Source: Rhizaria sp. SCN 62-66 (lineage: Eukaryota > Rhizaria, unplaced). From it: a stretch of 64,000 nt of DNA. Below are positions 10,182 through 20,500 of the stretch, in pieces. The DNA lies in assembly GCA_001724265.1 (NCBI GenBank), contig MEDY01000009.1:186001-250000 (forward strand), in the 5' to 3' direction. The translations under genes and the position numbers were made by a program. How positions within the stretch are numbered: the stretch's first letter is position 1; the number at the start of each line of letters is the position of its first letter. Under the pieces are notes generated by a model. That model was not told the origin of the DNA and did not search any database. It worked only from the letters and a program-made list of their open reading frames with translations.

Positions 10182-13100
10182 ATGTGCATACTACTCAGCA
10201 CTTGTTTTGAAACAATTTTATTGCGTTATACACAACATGTGGCGTGTCCAATGCAAGCTCGTTTCACTGTTGATTTGTCTCCCCATTGCAATACCCCGCT
10301 CATCTCCGCCGTCATCCGCTCTTCCCGCGTCAGCGTCCACACAACTCTTACAGATACCCCCGCACTGTCCGTAACTCCCCGTTCACAGGGCCGTTCTTTC
10401 GCGGCGGACCAGTTGCGCCCCATGCGTGTCGCAGCCCTCCATCCTCCCCCACCGTCCCCACTGACCAAGCGTGATGTCAGCTGTCGTGACAGAGACGAGC
10501 TCCAGCGTGACAATGCGGGCCCGTCGGCTCGCTCTCTGCGTCCTACCCTGACTTCGGCGCTCTACTCCGTCTCAGTGACAGTCCTGCTGCTGTCGCAGCT
10601 CGCCTCCTTCACGGCCGCCGCGTCCTCTCTCTCCGGCAGCAACAACGCGTACGCCTCCTCATCCGCGGACTCCAGCTCGATGTTGGCGCTCATGGGCACC
10701 GCGCCCCGCGACGCCGCGACCTCGGACGCCGGCGAGGAGGTTGCGTACACGTTCTTCGACTACGCCTCGCTGGCAGTCAAGTTCCTCTGGAACGTCTTTT
10801 ACGTCTGCGGCGCCTTCGTGCAATACTATCCTCAGTGGCGCGCCATCCGCCGCGGCGTCGGCACGGCCTTTTCGCCGCTTGTCTGCCTTATCCTGCTCAC
10901 GGCCAATATCACACGCATCTTCTACTACGTGGGCGAGCCGTTCGACCTGGTGCTGCTGTACCAGAGCATCGTCATGGTGCTCGTGCAACTGGTCGTGCTG
11001 CAGGCCGTTTGCGAGGACAAACTGCGCCGCATCACGGCCCGCGTTCACGGCGGCACTGCGCCCGCGCCCGGCGAGAGCGAGGACAACGAGAACGAGCTTG
11101 GAATCACGACCGGCAATGAGACCGAGGCCGAGCAGTCCGAGGCTGAGTATAATTCTAACAATAACAACAGCAGCAGCTCTATTGTTCATAGCACTGATGC
11201 CACGGCAACTCACGCCGCGGACGGCGCTGACCCCACTGCTGATGCTGCCACCGGCGCTGCGACTGGCGGCGTCTCCGGCACCCGCGGCCACACGACCCCG
11301 GGCGCCTCCGCCTCGGCCGCCGCCAAGGTCGCCGTCGCGATTGCGGCCGATGACCACGAGAGCTCCTCGGACGACGGCGGCGGCGGCATCGCGGCCGGCG
11401 GCGCCAGCTACCGCGCCCCGCGCCAGCCCCGGGTCATCGGTTCCGCGGCGGCCGCGGCGGCGGCGCTGGCGGTGTCTGCGCCGCGCCTGAAGCGCAACGC
11501 TAACAACGCCAGCGGTCACGGCGACTACAGCCACGACGACAACGGCCACACGGTCTCTGTCGCTCCGGCGGCGACTGCATCTGCTGCTGCGGCGGCGGGG
11601 GCGGGCGGGCGGAGCAAGGGCGGCTACGCTGAGTACGTGGACGAAGACAACAGCCACGACGACCGCAGCCAAGGCGGCGCCAAGCCGAGCGCGGTGCGTA
11701 GCGACGGCACTTTAAGCAACAACAGCAGCAATAGAAGCCTTGCATCTGCTGGTTCTAGCTCGAGAGTGACGAGCTCCCGCGGCTCGCAGCAGCCGCAGCC
11801 GCCGCAACACGTGATGTTGCACACGCGGTACCCGTCGTCGGCGCCGTCGTTCACGCAGTCGCTCATCGCGTGCTGCTTCCGCACGCGCGCGCACCTGCGC
11901 CGCGGCTTCAACCCCACCGCGGGCGACTCGGCCTCGGACGGGGTCATCTACGTCGACGCCCCCGGCGCGCACAACAACGATCACGCCCACACCAACAACA
12001 ACAACGCGAACAGCGGCATCGACGGCAACGATGACGACAATGACAACAACACGGAGCAGCGCACGCGCACGCGTATGCTGGCCGTGAGCGCCGTGGACGA
12101 CGGCGTGACGGACCCGCACAACCGCGGGCGCTACTACGTTCGGCCGCCGCTGACCATCTTCACCGGCGGCTGGCGCGGCATCACGGTCAACTTCTGGGCC
12201 TGGGAGCTCTACTCGAGCTACCTGCTGTTTTTGGTCTGCTTCACGTTGGTGCTCACTGTCTTCTCCGTCGCGCTGATGCGGTACGTGGCCTACGTGGTTG
12301 TGCTTGGCTACATTGCGCTCATGATCGAGGCCATGCTCGGCGTGCCGCAGGCCTACAAGAACTGCATCATCGGCACTCGCGGCCTGTCCGCCTTCCTCAT
12401 CTGGTCCTGGCTGCTGGGCGACATCGTAAAGACTGCGTTCTTCATCATGCTCGACGCGCCGATGCCATTTCTCGTCTGCGGCTCCTTCCAGGTCGCCGTC
12501 GACATCTTCATCATGCTACAAATCGCACGGGTATGTCTCTTTTTTATGCATCCAGCATTAACTATTTGTATAACTGAACAACCTTTTGACGCCTCTTGTT
12601 TTAATTATGTCTGACTGGGCATCGTTCATGTTTGTTTCATGACTCACGCCCTCTTCGATCTTTTTCTGTATCGATTCATTTTTAGGACCGTTTCCCCGAG
12701 GCCGCTCGCGAGCGTGCCGCGCTGGCTGCAGCGGCCGCAAACCTCAACCGCAACCAGCAGTCGGACGACGCAGAGGGGGGCGACCGCGAGCGGGGCCCGC
12801 TGGGCCCGGACGAGCAGCCCGAGGTGCAGCTGCCGCGCACGCCCACCATCCACAGCAACGGCAGCAGTGGCGGTGCCGCGGTGGTGGGTGGCGGGATTGC
12901 GCCCCGGTCGCTGTCGCGGCACAGCAGCAACAGCGGCGTCCGGCCTCTCCCCGCTACCACGCCCGCCCACGCGGCCGCGGCTGCGGCGGGTGCGACGACG
13001 CCGTCCAAGTCGGGGCGCAGCCTCAGCCTTAGAGCGCACGGCCACATCAGCGACGAGCCTGCAGCCAAGCCTGCCAAGACCAACAGCAGCGGCAGCGGCA

Positions 13101-13327
13101 GCGGCAGCGGTGTCGCCGTGGAGGCGATCGACATGGACTCCGGGGACGTCGAGGAGGGTTTCGCCGCTCTGGCAACCGTGGCCGCCGTCGCCAATACGAG
13201 TTAGGCGCGGGGCACGGCCGCCGACGCTGCTGTGCACGCTGCGCACTCCACGGAGGCGATTGTCGATGCCACAGCGTCTTTGCATGATGTGGGCATTGTG
13301 AGTGGTGAAAACATCGGTGAGGTTTGA
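10182..13327 (+). CDS. SLC66A2: PQ-loop membrane protein, SLC66A2 (PQLC1)-like, with an in-frame TAG
   Basis: Exon 1 is 10182-12530 and exon 2 is 12686-13327, with a 155-nt intron GTATGT...TTTTAG in phase 0 joining IMLQIAR to DRFPEAARE. Two PQ-loop halves are present. The first has FVQYYPQWRAIRRGVGTAFS followed by NITRIFYYVGEPFDLVLL. The second has EAMLGVPQAYKNC, then SWLLGDIVKTAFF and a VCGSFQVAVDIFIMLQ helix. Both match SLC66A2, a seven-TM protein of endosome/Golgi membranes. A low-complexity insert of about 370 residues (Ala/Asn/Asp-rich, 11055-12150) sits between the halves where family members have a short loop. The start is uncertain: ATG at 10182, 10251 or 10422; the first part (to about 10250) is AT-rich, so 10251 is attractive. 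An in-frame TAG at 13202 is followed by 40 GC-rich codons to TGA at 13325. I take the TAG as sense; otherwise the protein ends at 13204. Confidence 0.85.
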
Positions 13328-13813
13328 GATGAATCTTTTGATAGATGATGCAATTAGTCATTAATGTGATGTTGATCTTTTGCTTGAGACACAGTTGGGC
13401 CATGCTAAAACTACTGCAATATGAATCACACATAGAATGCAAGCACGGCACGAGTAGAAATTATGTGATTTAGTGTGTAGTGAGACTGAGGGATCGGTCA
13501 AGATTCTTGTCGTATATTATGTACTTCCTAGCTAGATGTAGCAATAAAGTATATATTAGTGTGTTATTTATCACATGTACCGTCTTCACAGCCATCGATA
13601 GTGTGAAATTGTTACGAGTGGTCACTTACACTCGTTTCGTGGCTGTCAGTTGTTAACCTGGCACCTTTCAATCTCGAAGCATTGTGAACAGTAATTGCAC
13701 TATTGCATGGTATAGTTAATGTATCATATTAAATGCGCAATGTATGACCCTATACTATTGTGGCTAACCTATTGACGATAAAAACATTGCTTCATGTCTA
13801 TTTTTAGGCGCGG
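13328..13813. other. AT-rich intergenic region
   Basis: About 490 bp between two plus-strand genes. An AATAAA hexamer at 13543-13548 may be the polyadenylation signal of the upstream gene. A TATTTTTAG acceptor-like sequence lies 6 nt before the PEX2 start codon. No other feature is visible. Confidence 0.45.
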
Positions 13814-15588
13814 ATGGATCCCAACGCACCAGAGCCTACCTACGGTCCTTCAACACCAGTTCCTGGATCCCAGTCTGCTCCGCTCGATCCCTCCGAGAGC
13901 AGCAACAGTAGCGCGCATCCAATTTCTATTCCCCTGCCGTCGGGCGTCAACCTGGCGAGCCAGCTGGAGGCGGAGGAGCTCGACGCGGACCTTATCTCGC
14001 TGCTCACCCAGCAGACCTCGTCCATATTCCGCTACTTCGCCCCGCAGACAGCCACGGCGTATACGCCAGAGATCGAGCTTGCGCTGCGCGCGCTTGTCTA
14101 CCGTCACTGCACCGCTGCGGGCGCCGCCACACCCGGCGCCGCGCTGCAGGGGCTAGTGCTGCGCCGCGCGGCCCACGGGCCCTCGCCACTGCAGGCGCTG
14201 TTCTCGGCGCTCGCGGCCGCGCCCACTACGATCGCGTCGCTGCTGTCCTCCGCGTCGACGCAAAACAAGCGCAAAGCAGGGTCTGTGTCCTCATTGTCAG
14301 GCTTTGCAGCGTTCGCAGCTGAAGCGCGCGCCGGCGAGGGCAGCGCAACGGGTCTCGGGTCACAGAGTCAGAACCAGGACTCTGGCCTCGGGCTCGGTCA
14401 GTCCTCGTCGTCGCATGTGGCCTCTGGCTGGGACCCTGCGCAGCTGTACGGCCCCGGCGCCGACACCTCGCCCTTTCCGGCCCTCACGACCTCCGACAGG
14501 CGCCTCTACGTCCTACTCTGCCTGCTCCTGCCCTGGGCTCTGCAACGCTGGCGACTGTTCCTGTCCTCCGCGCTCTGGGGCGCCGCGCCGCCCTCGTCGC
14601 TGCGCGCTCGCCTCTACGTGCTCACCGAGCGGCTCACACTGCTGCTGCGCGTCGCCGCCGTGGCGAACGCGTTGGTGTTCCTCCGCTCCGGCCGCTTCGT
14701 CTCGCTCGCGCACCGCGCTCTGGGCCTGCGGCTGTCATGGGCCGCGCCCAGGGCTGCCGGGCGCGCGCTCGCCTTTGACGTCCTCACACAGGTACGTGTC
14801 TGCAGTATCTCGAATCGCAATGGCAACTCTTCAATAACGAGTGTTTGACTGGATAGATCGTCTCGCTTCAAACTATTGCAACTGACTATCTCAGGCTCCG
14901 TACCTCGCTTCACGTGTGTTTTGTATCTATCTCACACATCAACCCAACACCATATCTCATCATGCTCGCTCTCTCCCATGCATTGCCTCTCTCTATACGT
15001 GTCTTGCTATCCCAGGAGCTCCTCTGGCGCGGCATGCTCGAGTGCACGATGGATCTGGCCCCAGTCGCCGTGACCGCGGGCCGCTGGCTCTGGCGCGGCA
15101 CCGTCACCGCCGCCGCCAAGCTCTGGTACGGCGTGTTTGCGCCCCCGGTCTCCGCCGGTGCAGCAACGACAACGCAGAGCAACAGCGGCGGCAAGAGCAG
15201 TGCGATTGGCTGTGCGACTGTCTCCGTTGGCTCAGGCTGGGAAGGGGACTCAGTGCCGCTAACGGGCTCTAGCGCACACAGCAACAGCTCAAGCTCGACC
15301 GACGGCACGCCGACAGCGACTGCGCCCGCGACGGTGACGGTGACTGCGGCACGCATCGCGGGCGGCGCCTGCGTCGCGTGCTCCGCCCCAGCCGCAGCGG
15401 CGCCGTATCTCGCGCTGCCCTGCCGCCACGTCTACTGCTACTACTGCCTCCGCGCGCGCAGGGTTGCCGCGGCGCGCGCGGCCGCCAGCGCCACGGGCGC
15501 GGGGGCCCAGAACGCGCCACTGGACTGTGTGCGGTGCGGCGCCGCGGTCGAGGCCGTCGCACCGGCGGTTGCTGTGCAGTTTAAGTAA
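13814..15588 (+). CDS. PEX2: Peroxin-2, peroxisomal RING E3 ubiquitin ligase, two exons
   Basis: PEX2 forms, with PEX10 and PEX12, the peroxisomal membrane ligase that ubiquitinates the import receptor PEX5. Exon 1 is 13814-14791 and exon 2 is 15016-15588. The 224-nt intron GTACGT...CCCAG is phase 0 and joins FDVLTQ to ELLWRGMLE, the family's conserved ..ELLW.G.. junction. The protein is 516 residues. The N-terminal motif ASQLEAEELDADLISLL matches the family's SQLDA.ELD..L segment, followed by PEIELALRAL and the membrane region DRRLYVLLCLLLPWALQRW...NALVFLRSGRFVSL. The C-terminal RING shows CVAC, then ALPCRHVYCYYCLRA and CVRCG. Ala/Ser inserts lengthen it relative to the usual roughly 300 residues. 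It ends in TAA. The identification is strong. Confidence 0.93.
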
Positions 15589-15838
15589 GCGGGGATATCT
15601 CGCTTAATTAGTTACATAACTCAATATTTTTAATGAATACATGTATCATACATTTGATTAATCCATAAGAGTGCATTTTTAATCGACCTCATTAAATTCC
15701 TGCTGTTGACTAATAAGGAAACATGTGCCACCACGAAAGAATCTTCAGAGGCGCGATGCGACTGCGGGCCGAAGGGAGACGAGAACGAAAGTTTCGTTTG
15801 AGTGTTTGTTGTCTATGAATCGTCTGATCGCACGAAAG

Positions 15839-17284
15839 ATGTCTCTTGCGGTTTGCCAGCTCCCGGGCCAACAGTATCTTAAATCATGCACTGCTAAGGT
15901 TGTCTCTTGCGTGCCTATCGCTGAGCCCACCGCGGCTGAGCAGTCGAACAAAAAGGCCAAGAAGCCTGCTGCTACTCCGGCTGCCGAGACCGACGCCAAC
16001 GTCGTTCTGCCCAAGTTTCACATCATCCTCTCCGAGACCGTTCTTTTCCCCGAAGGCGGCGGTCAGCCCTTCGACACCGGTGTCCTCGCCCTTGCCGGCG
16101 ATGCCGCTGCTACCCCGGAGGCCGACGGTGCGACGAACTCCTCGACAACTGTGCTCAACGTCCAGCGCGAGAACGGCGACGTGGTGCACTACACGACATC
16201 GGCGCTGCCCGTGGGCGCCGACGTCACGGTGACAGTCGACTGGGCGCGCCGCTTCGACCACATGCAGCAGCATTCTGCGCAGCACCTCATCAGCGCCGTC
16301 TTCCGCCGCGACCTGGCCGCGCCGACGAGCAGCTGGTCCATGGCCAAGTTCCCCGAGCAGAGCTACATCGACGTCGAGCTCGATCCCGCCGCGGCGACCC
16401 CGGCCGCGATCGCCGTCGCCGAGGACACGGTGAACGCGATGATCCAGGAGGGCGTGCCGCTGAGCATCCACGTCTACCCCTCGGCCGCGGCGGCCGCGGA
16501 GGCGCCCGAGTACAAGCAGGCGTGCGCCGAGGGCAAGGCCAAGGCCTTCCCGCCCGGGCTCGTCGGTCCCGCGCGCTGTGTCGAGATTGCGGGGCTCGAG
16601 TTCAACACGTGCTGCGGCACGCACGTGCCCGCGCTGTCGCACCTGGGCGCAGTCGCCATTACGCGCACCGAGCGCGCCAAGCTCGGCGGCGGCAAGGCCG
16701 GCACGCGCCTCTGGTTCGCGGCTGGCCGCCGCCTCACGCAGGGCTTTTCGGCGCTGTCTGCGGGGCAGCTGGCGATGACGAAGCTGCTGCAGGCGCCCGC
16801 CGAGGAGCACGTCGCCGCCGTCGAGCGCGTCATGGCCACGGCTCGCGCGCGCGCCACCGAGGCCGAGACACTGCGCACGCGCCTTGCGGGCATGACCGTG
16901 GCGGCCGCGCTGAGCAAGGCCAAGGCGGCGGATGAGAAGGTCGTGTTCGTGCACGAGGATGCCGAGGCCGCTGCCGACAGTAAGACGCTCGCGCTGCTGC
17001 AGTACGCCTTCCAAGCCGAGACCGCGGCCGGCGCCGGCGCGACGACCGACGCCGAGGGCCGCGTGCTCGTCGCCACGGCCGCGCTGCCCGGCCCCGGCGA
17101 CGAGGCCCACGCGGGCGCGTTCGTAGTCGCCGGCGCGGACGCCGCCGCCGTGACCAAGATCGGCGCCGCCGTGGCCACGCTACTCGAGGGTCGCGGCGGC
17201 GGCCGGCCCGGCGTGTACCAGGGCAAGGCCACGCGCATGGACAAGGTCGGCGCCGTTAAGGAGACCGTCGCCGCCGTGCTTTAA
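15839..17284 (+). CDS. AARSD1: Alanyl-tRNA editing protein AARSD1 (AlaX type)
   Basis: A free-standing editing domain that hydrolyses Ser (or Gly) wrongly attached to tRNA-Ala; cytosolic. From ATG at 15839 the protein is 481 residues and ends in TAA. This start gives MSLAVCQLPGQQYLKS, the family's normal N terminus. An in-frame ATG at 15746 or earlier would add a basic extension with no homology. The fold's hallmark FPEGGGQPFD is followed by the two zinc-binding motifs HMQQHSAQH (HxxxH) and CCGTH (CxxxH), both intact. The C-terminal part ends with GGGRPGVYQGKATRMDK, also family-like. No intron is needed. An AATAAA at 17457-17462 is a plausible poly(A) signal for this gene. Confidence 0.93.
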   Translation: MSLAVCQLPGQQYLKSCTAKVVSCVPIAEPTAAEQSNKKAKKPAATPAAETDANVVLPKFHIILSETVLFPEGGGQPFDTGVLALAGDAAATPEADGATNSSTTVLNVQRENGDVVHYTTSALPVGADVTVTVDWARRFDHMQQHSAQHLISAVFRRDLAAPTSSWSMAKFPEQSYIDVELDPAAATPAAIAVAEDTVNAMIQEGVPLSIHVYPSAAAAAEAPEYKQACAEGKAKAFPPGLVGPARCVEIAGLEFNTCCGTHVPALSHLGAVAITRTERAKLGGGKAGTRLWFAAGRRLTQGFSALSAGQLAMTKLLQAPAEEHVAAVERVMATARARATEAETLRTRLAGMTVAAALSKAKAADEKVVFVHEDAEAAADSKTLALLQYAFQAETAAGAGATTDAEGRVLVATAALPGPGDEAHAGAFVVAGADAAAVTKIGAAVATLLEGRGGGRPGVYQGKATRMDKVGAVKETVAAVL

Positions 17285-17545
17285 GCGCATGTTGGGCGTT
17301 GGAAACAAGCAAAGTTGAATGGCCAGTAAGGTTACTAACTGAAATACCGAATACAAAAATGCTTTTTAGTTCAGCGAATACTGTTTTTTAATATGGATGT
17401 GTACATGTGTGTATTGTAACGGTACTCAACTACTAAATGACAAAAGTGGATACTAAAATAAACTCTCTAAAAAACCTCAACTCTCTAGGATTGGAAGCAA
17501 CATCTTTGCACCCTAAGCAACATCTTGGCGCCCTGGATACACTGC

Positions 17546-20500
17546 TTACTTGCTGGGGTCGTATTGGTGCTCAAGCTTGACCGGCTCGGCGCCCGACGGC
17601 CTGCGCAGTCGCTCGGCCTGCCCGGTCAGCGGCGCGCGATGCACGCCGTCGCGCATCAGCGCCACCACGGGGTGCGCGTGGCCCTCGCGCCCCGACTGGT
17701 CCGCGCACAGCCGGCCCTGCAGCTTGCGGCCGCGCTCGTCCCAGCCGTCGCTGTTGGTCATGATGTCAGCGCCGTAGTCGATCGGGGTCGTCACGCCCGC
17801 CGCAGGCAGCACGTGCGACAGCAGCTGCAGCATCGAGCCGCTGTGCCCGATCGGCCGCGCCTGGCGCATCACGGGCGACGCGCTGGGCAGCAGCCCGCGG
17901 CCCGCGGGCAGGCGCGGTCTGTCGGCCGCGCTCGCGTTCGCAGCGACCGCGCCGGGCACGGGAGGCGCGCCCGTGGTGACCGAGTCCGTCCGCGCCTGTC
18001 CCATCGTCAGCGGGTCGTTGGCGCGGTAGGTGCGGATCACGCGCGTGATGCCGGAGCGTCTCGACCGCGCCGGCGACTGCGCCGTCACACCGGAGGACTC
18101 GCCGTCGGCGGCGGCGGAGTCGGCGTCGCTAGTATACGAGATGACCTCGGGGCGCTGCGACATGCGGCCGATGTGGAAGGGCTCCTCCGCGATCGGCGGC
18201 GGCGGGATGATGTTCGAGCTCATCACGCGCAACGGCGCCGCAAGCGCCGCAGACAGCGCCGCCGCCACGACCGCGGGGTCGTCCGAGAGCCGGTGGCCGT
18301 ACGCGGGCACGATAGAGACGCTGGAGTCGTCCGACTGGTGGTATTGCCGCTGCTGCTGAGGGGACAGAGGCGGCGTGCCGTAGGCGTCGCCCGAAGCCGT
18401 GCTGTGCTGTGGCAGCGCGGGGACGCGCGCGGTGCGCATGGCCTCCGCGCTCTCGACGCCGAACGGGGGCGCGGCGGCGGAGCTATTGTGGTGTTGCGTC
18501 AAGTGCGACGGCACGTACTGCGCGCCGTGGCCGCTGGTGTGGCCGTGGCTGTCGGCGGACCGGCGCGCGGGCGCCATGTGCGCGTTCATCGGATGCAATC
18601 CCGAGGCCAGCGCAGCGTCCTCGGCCCAGTCGCCCGCGGCGGCGTCCGCGCGGCGCAGCGGGTGCCCGCGCGTGGTGCCAAACGTGTTGACGCGGCCGCG
18701 GTGCGCGTGCGCGGCGGCCGCGGCGGCTGTGGCGACGTAGGCCGAGCCGACGAGGTAGTCCTGCCCGTCGTAGGGGTTGGTGTGGACCGCGCCCTCGGTG
18801 TGCGCGCCGTACACCTGGCTCGTGCGGAACGGCTGAAACGCGTCGAACTCGTGGTCGTGCCCGGCCGGAGACTGGTCGCGAGGGATGCCGGACCGGCGCT
18901 GCTTCTGCTGCTGCTCATGCTGATGATCACGTTCATAGTGATCATTGTGAGCGTCATAGCGACCCTGATCGCCATATTCGTAGCCGTGATCGTTGTGGTG
19001 GTGATAGCGCTCAGCATCGGCGCTGTAGCCGTGGCCTCTCTCGTGGTGGTCGGCGTAGTCGTCGGGGGGGCCGCCGCTGTGCGCGTTGTTGTACGCGGAC
19101 TGATCGTACTGCTGATGATCATAGTGCGGATCCTCCTCGTACCCGTTGTTGTCGCCGCCGCTATGACCGTAGTCGCCGCCGTCGTGGCTGTGCGCATCGG
19201 CAGCAGCGGAGTCGCAGGCGCCGTTGTCGTCGGCGTCCTTTTGGTCAGCGTCACCGACAGCGGGAGCAGATGCAACGGTGGTGGCAAACGCAATGCTTTC
19301 AGACAGGCCATCCTGCTGTTGCTGCTGTTGCTGCTGTTGCGGCTGGCGAGTCTGACTGCCGCGCGCCGGCGTCAGCACGCGCGCGTGCTGCTGTGGCTGT
19401 CCCGGCTGCCTCTGGCCGGCGCCGGCCGCAGCAGACGCAGCGGCGGCCGCGGCAAGCGCCTGCTTGCGCGCGTCGCGCTCCGCCCGCGCCTCGCGCCGCC
19501 GCTGCTCGGCGACCACCATGGGGTGCTCCTTGACCGGCCCGGCGTGCGCATGCGCGTTGCGCATTGTCGTGGAGAAGCGTTGCTCCGCGGTCGTGGCCGC
19601 AGCGTCGCTCGGCCACTCGACGGGGCTCTGCGAATCGAAGTAAAGTCGCCTGTGCTGGTCGCACACCTGCTTCTGTTTGCGCTGGTTCGCAGTCGCCGTC
19701 AGGGCCGCTAAGTCGCCACCGGTCGCCTCCGCCTCTGCAGCCCGCTGCGCTGCCAGGGACAGCGCGCCCTCGTGGTCCATCGCGGCCTTGACCTGGACCG
19801 ACGAGGCGCGCAGTACGTCGACGCCTAGGCCCAGCACGCCCTCGCCCGCGGCCGCGGCCGCGGCGGCCACGGCCTCGGCGGCAGCGGCGCGCTCGCGCTT
19901 GGTCTTGGCCGCCGCGAAGGCCGTCGCGCCGTGGATCTTGGGCGAGTAGAACACCGGCTGGTCGCGCCCGGCGTAGTCGAGCCGCGGCGCGATGGCCGGC
20001 AGCGGCCGCCGCTGGTCGAAGCCCACCGCAGCGCGAACGCGCGGGTCCATGTTCGACGCGGGTGGTGCGTGGGGCGACGCCGCGGCGGCCGCGGCGGCGG
20101 CGCGGTGCGCGAAGAGCGTGGGCGGGCCCTTAGACAGTAGGTCCTCGACGCGACGGCGCTGCAGGGCCTCCGCGCGGTCGCCGCGGTAGGTCCGCGAGTC
20201 AATGATCAGCGGCGAGCCCAGCGGCGTCATCGCGCGCGCCGACACCGGCACCGAGCTCACGCCCGTGGTGCCAGTCGCGCCGGCGCGGGCGGACGGGTCG
20301 CGGCGGCGGCGCTGCGAGGGCATCGTCGCCGTCAGCGCGTTGTCTGTCGCGTACTGCGCTTGCCCGTCGCCGTTGTGACAGCTGAGATTGGCGTTGGTGG
20401 GCGTGCGCGGCGTGGCGTGGCGCGAGCGCTGGCGCGGGCGCGGCGTGAGCATGCCGGTGCCCGACTCGTGCAGCACCGTGTTGATGAGCGAGTAGCGGTT

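Noticed and set aside
17525-19711. 728-codon plus-strand frame opposite the Gln-rich gene
   Set aside because: Poly-Gln codons read backwards give Leu/Val runs; no domain, and the opposite frame runs on for 6.5 kb.
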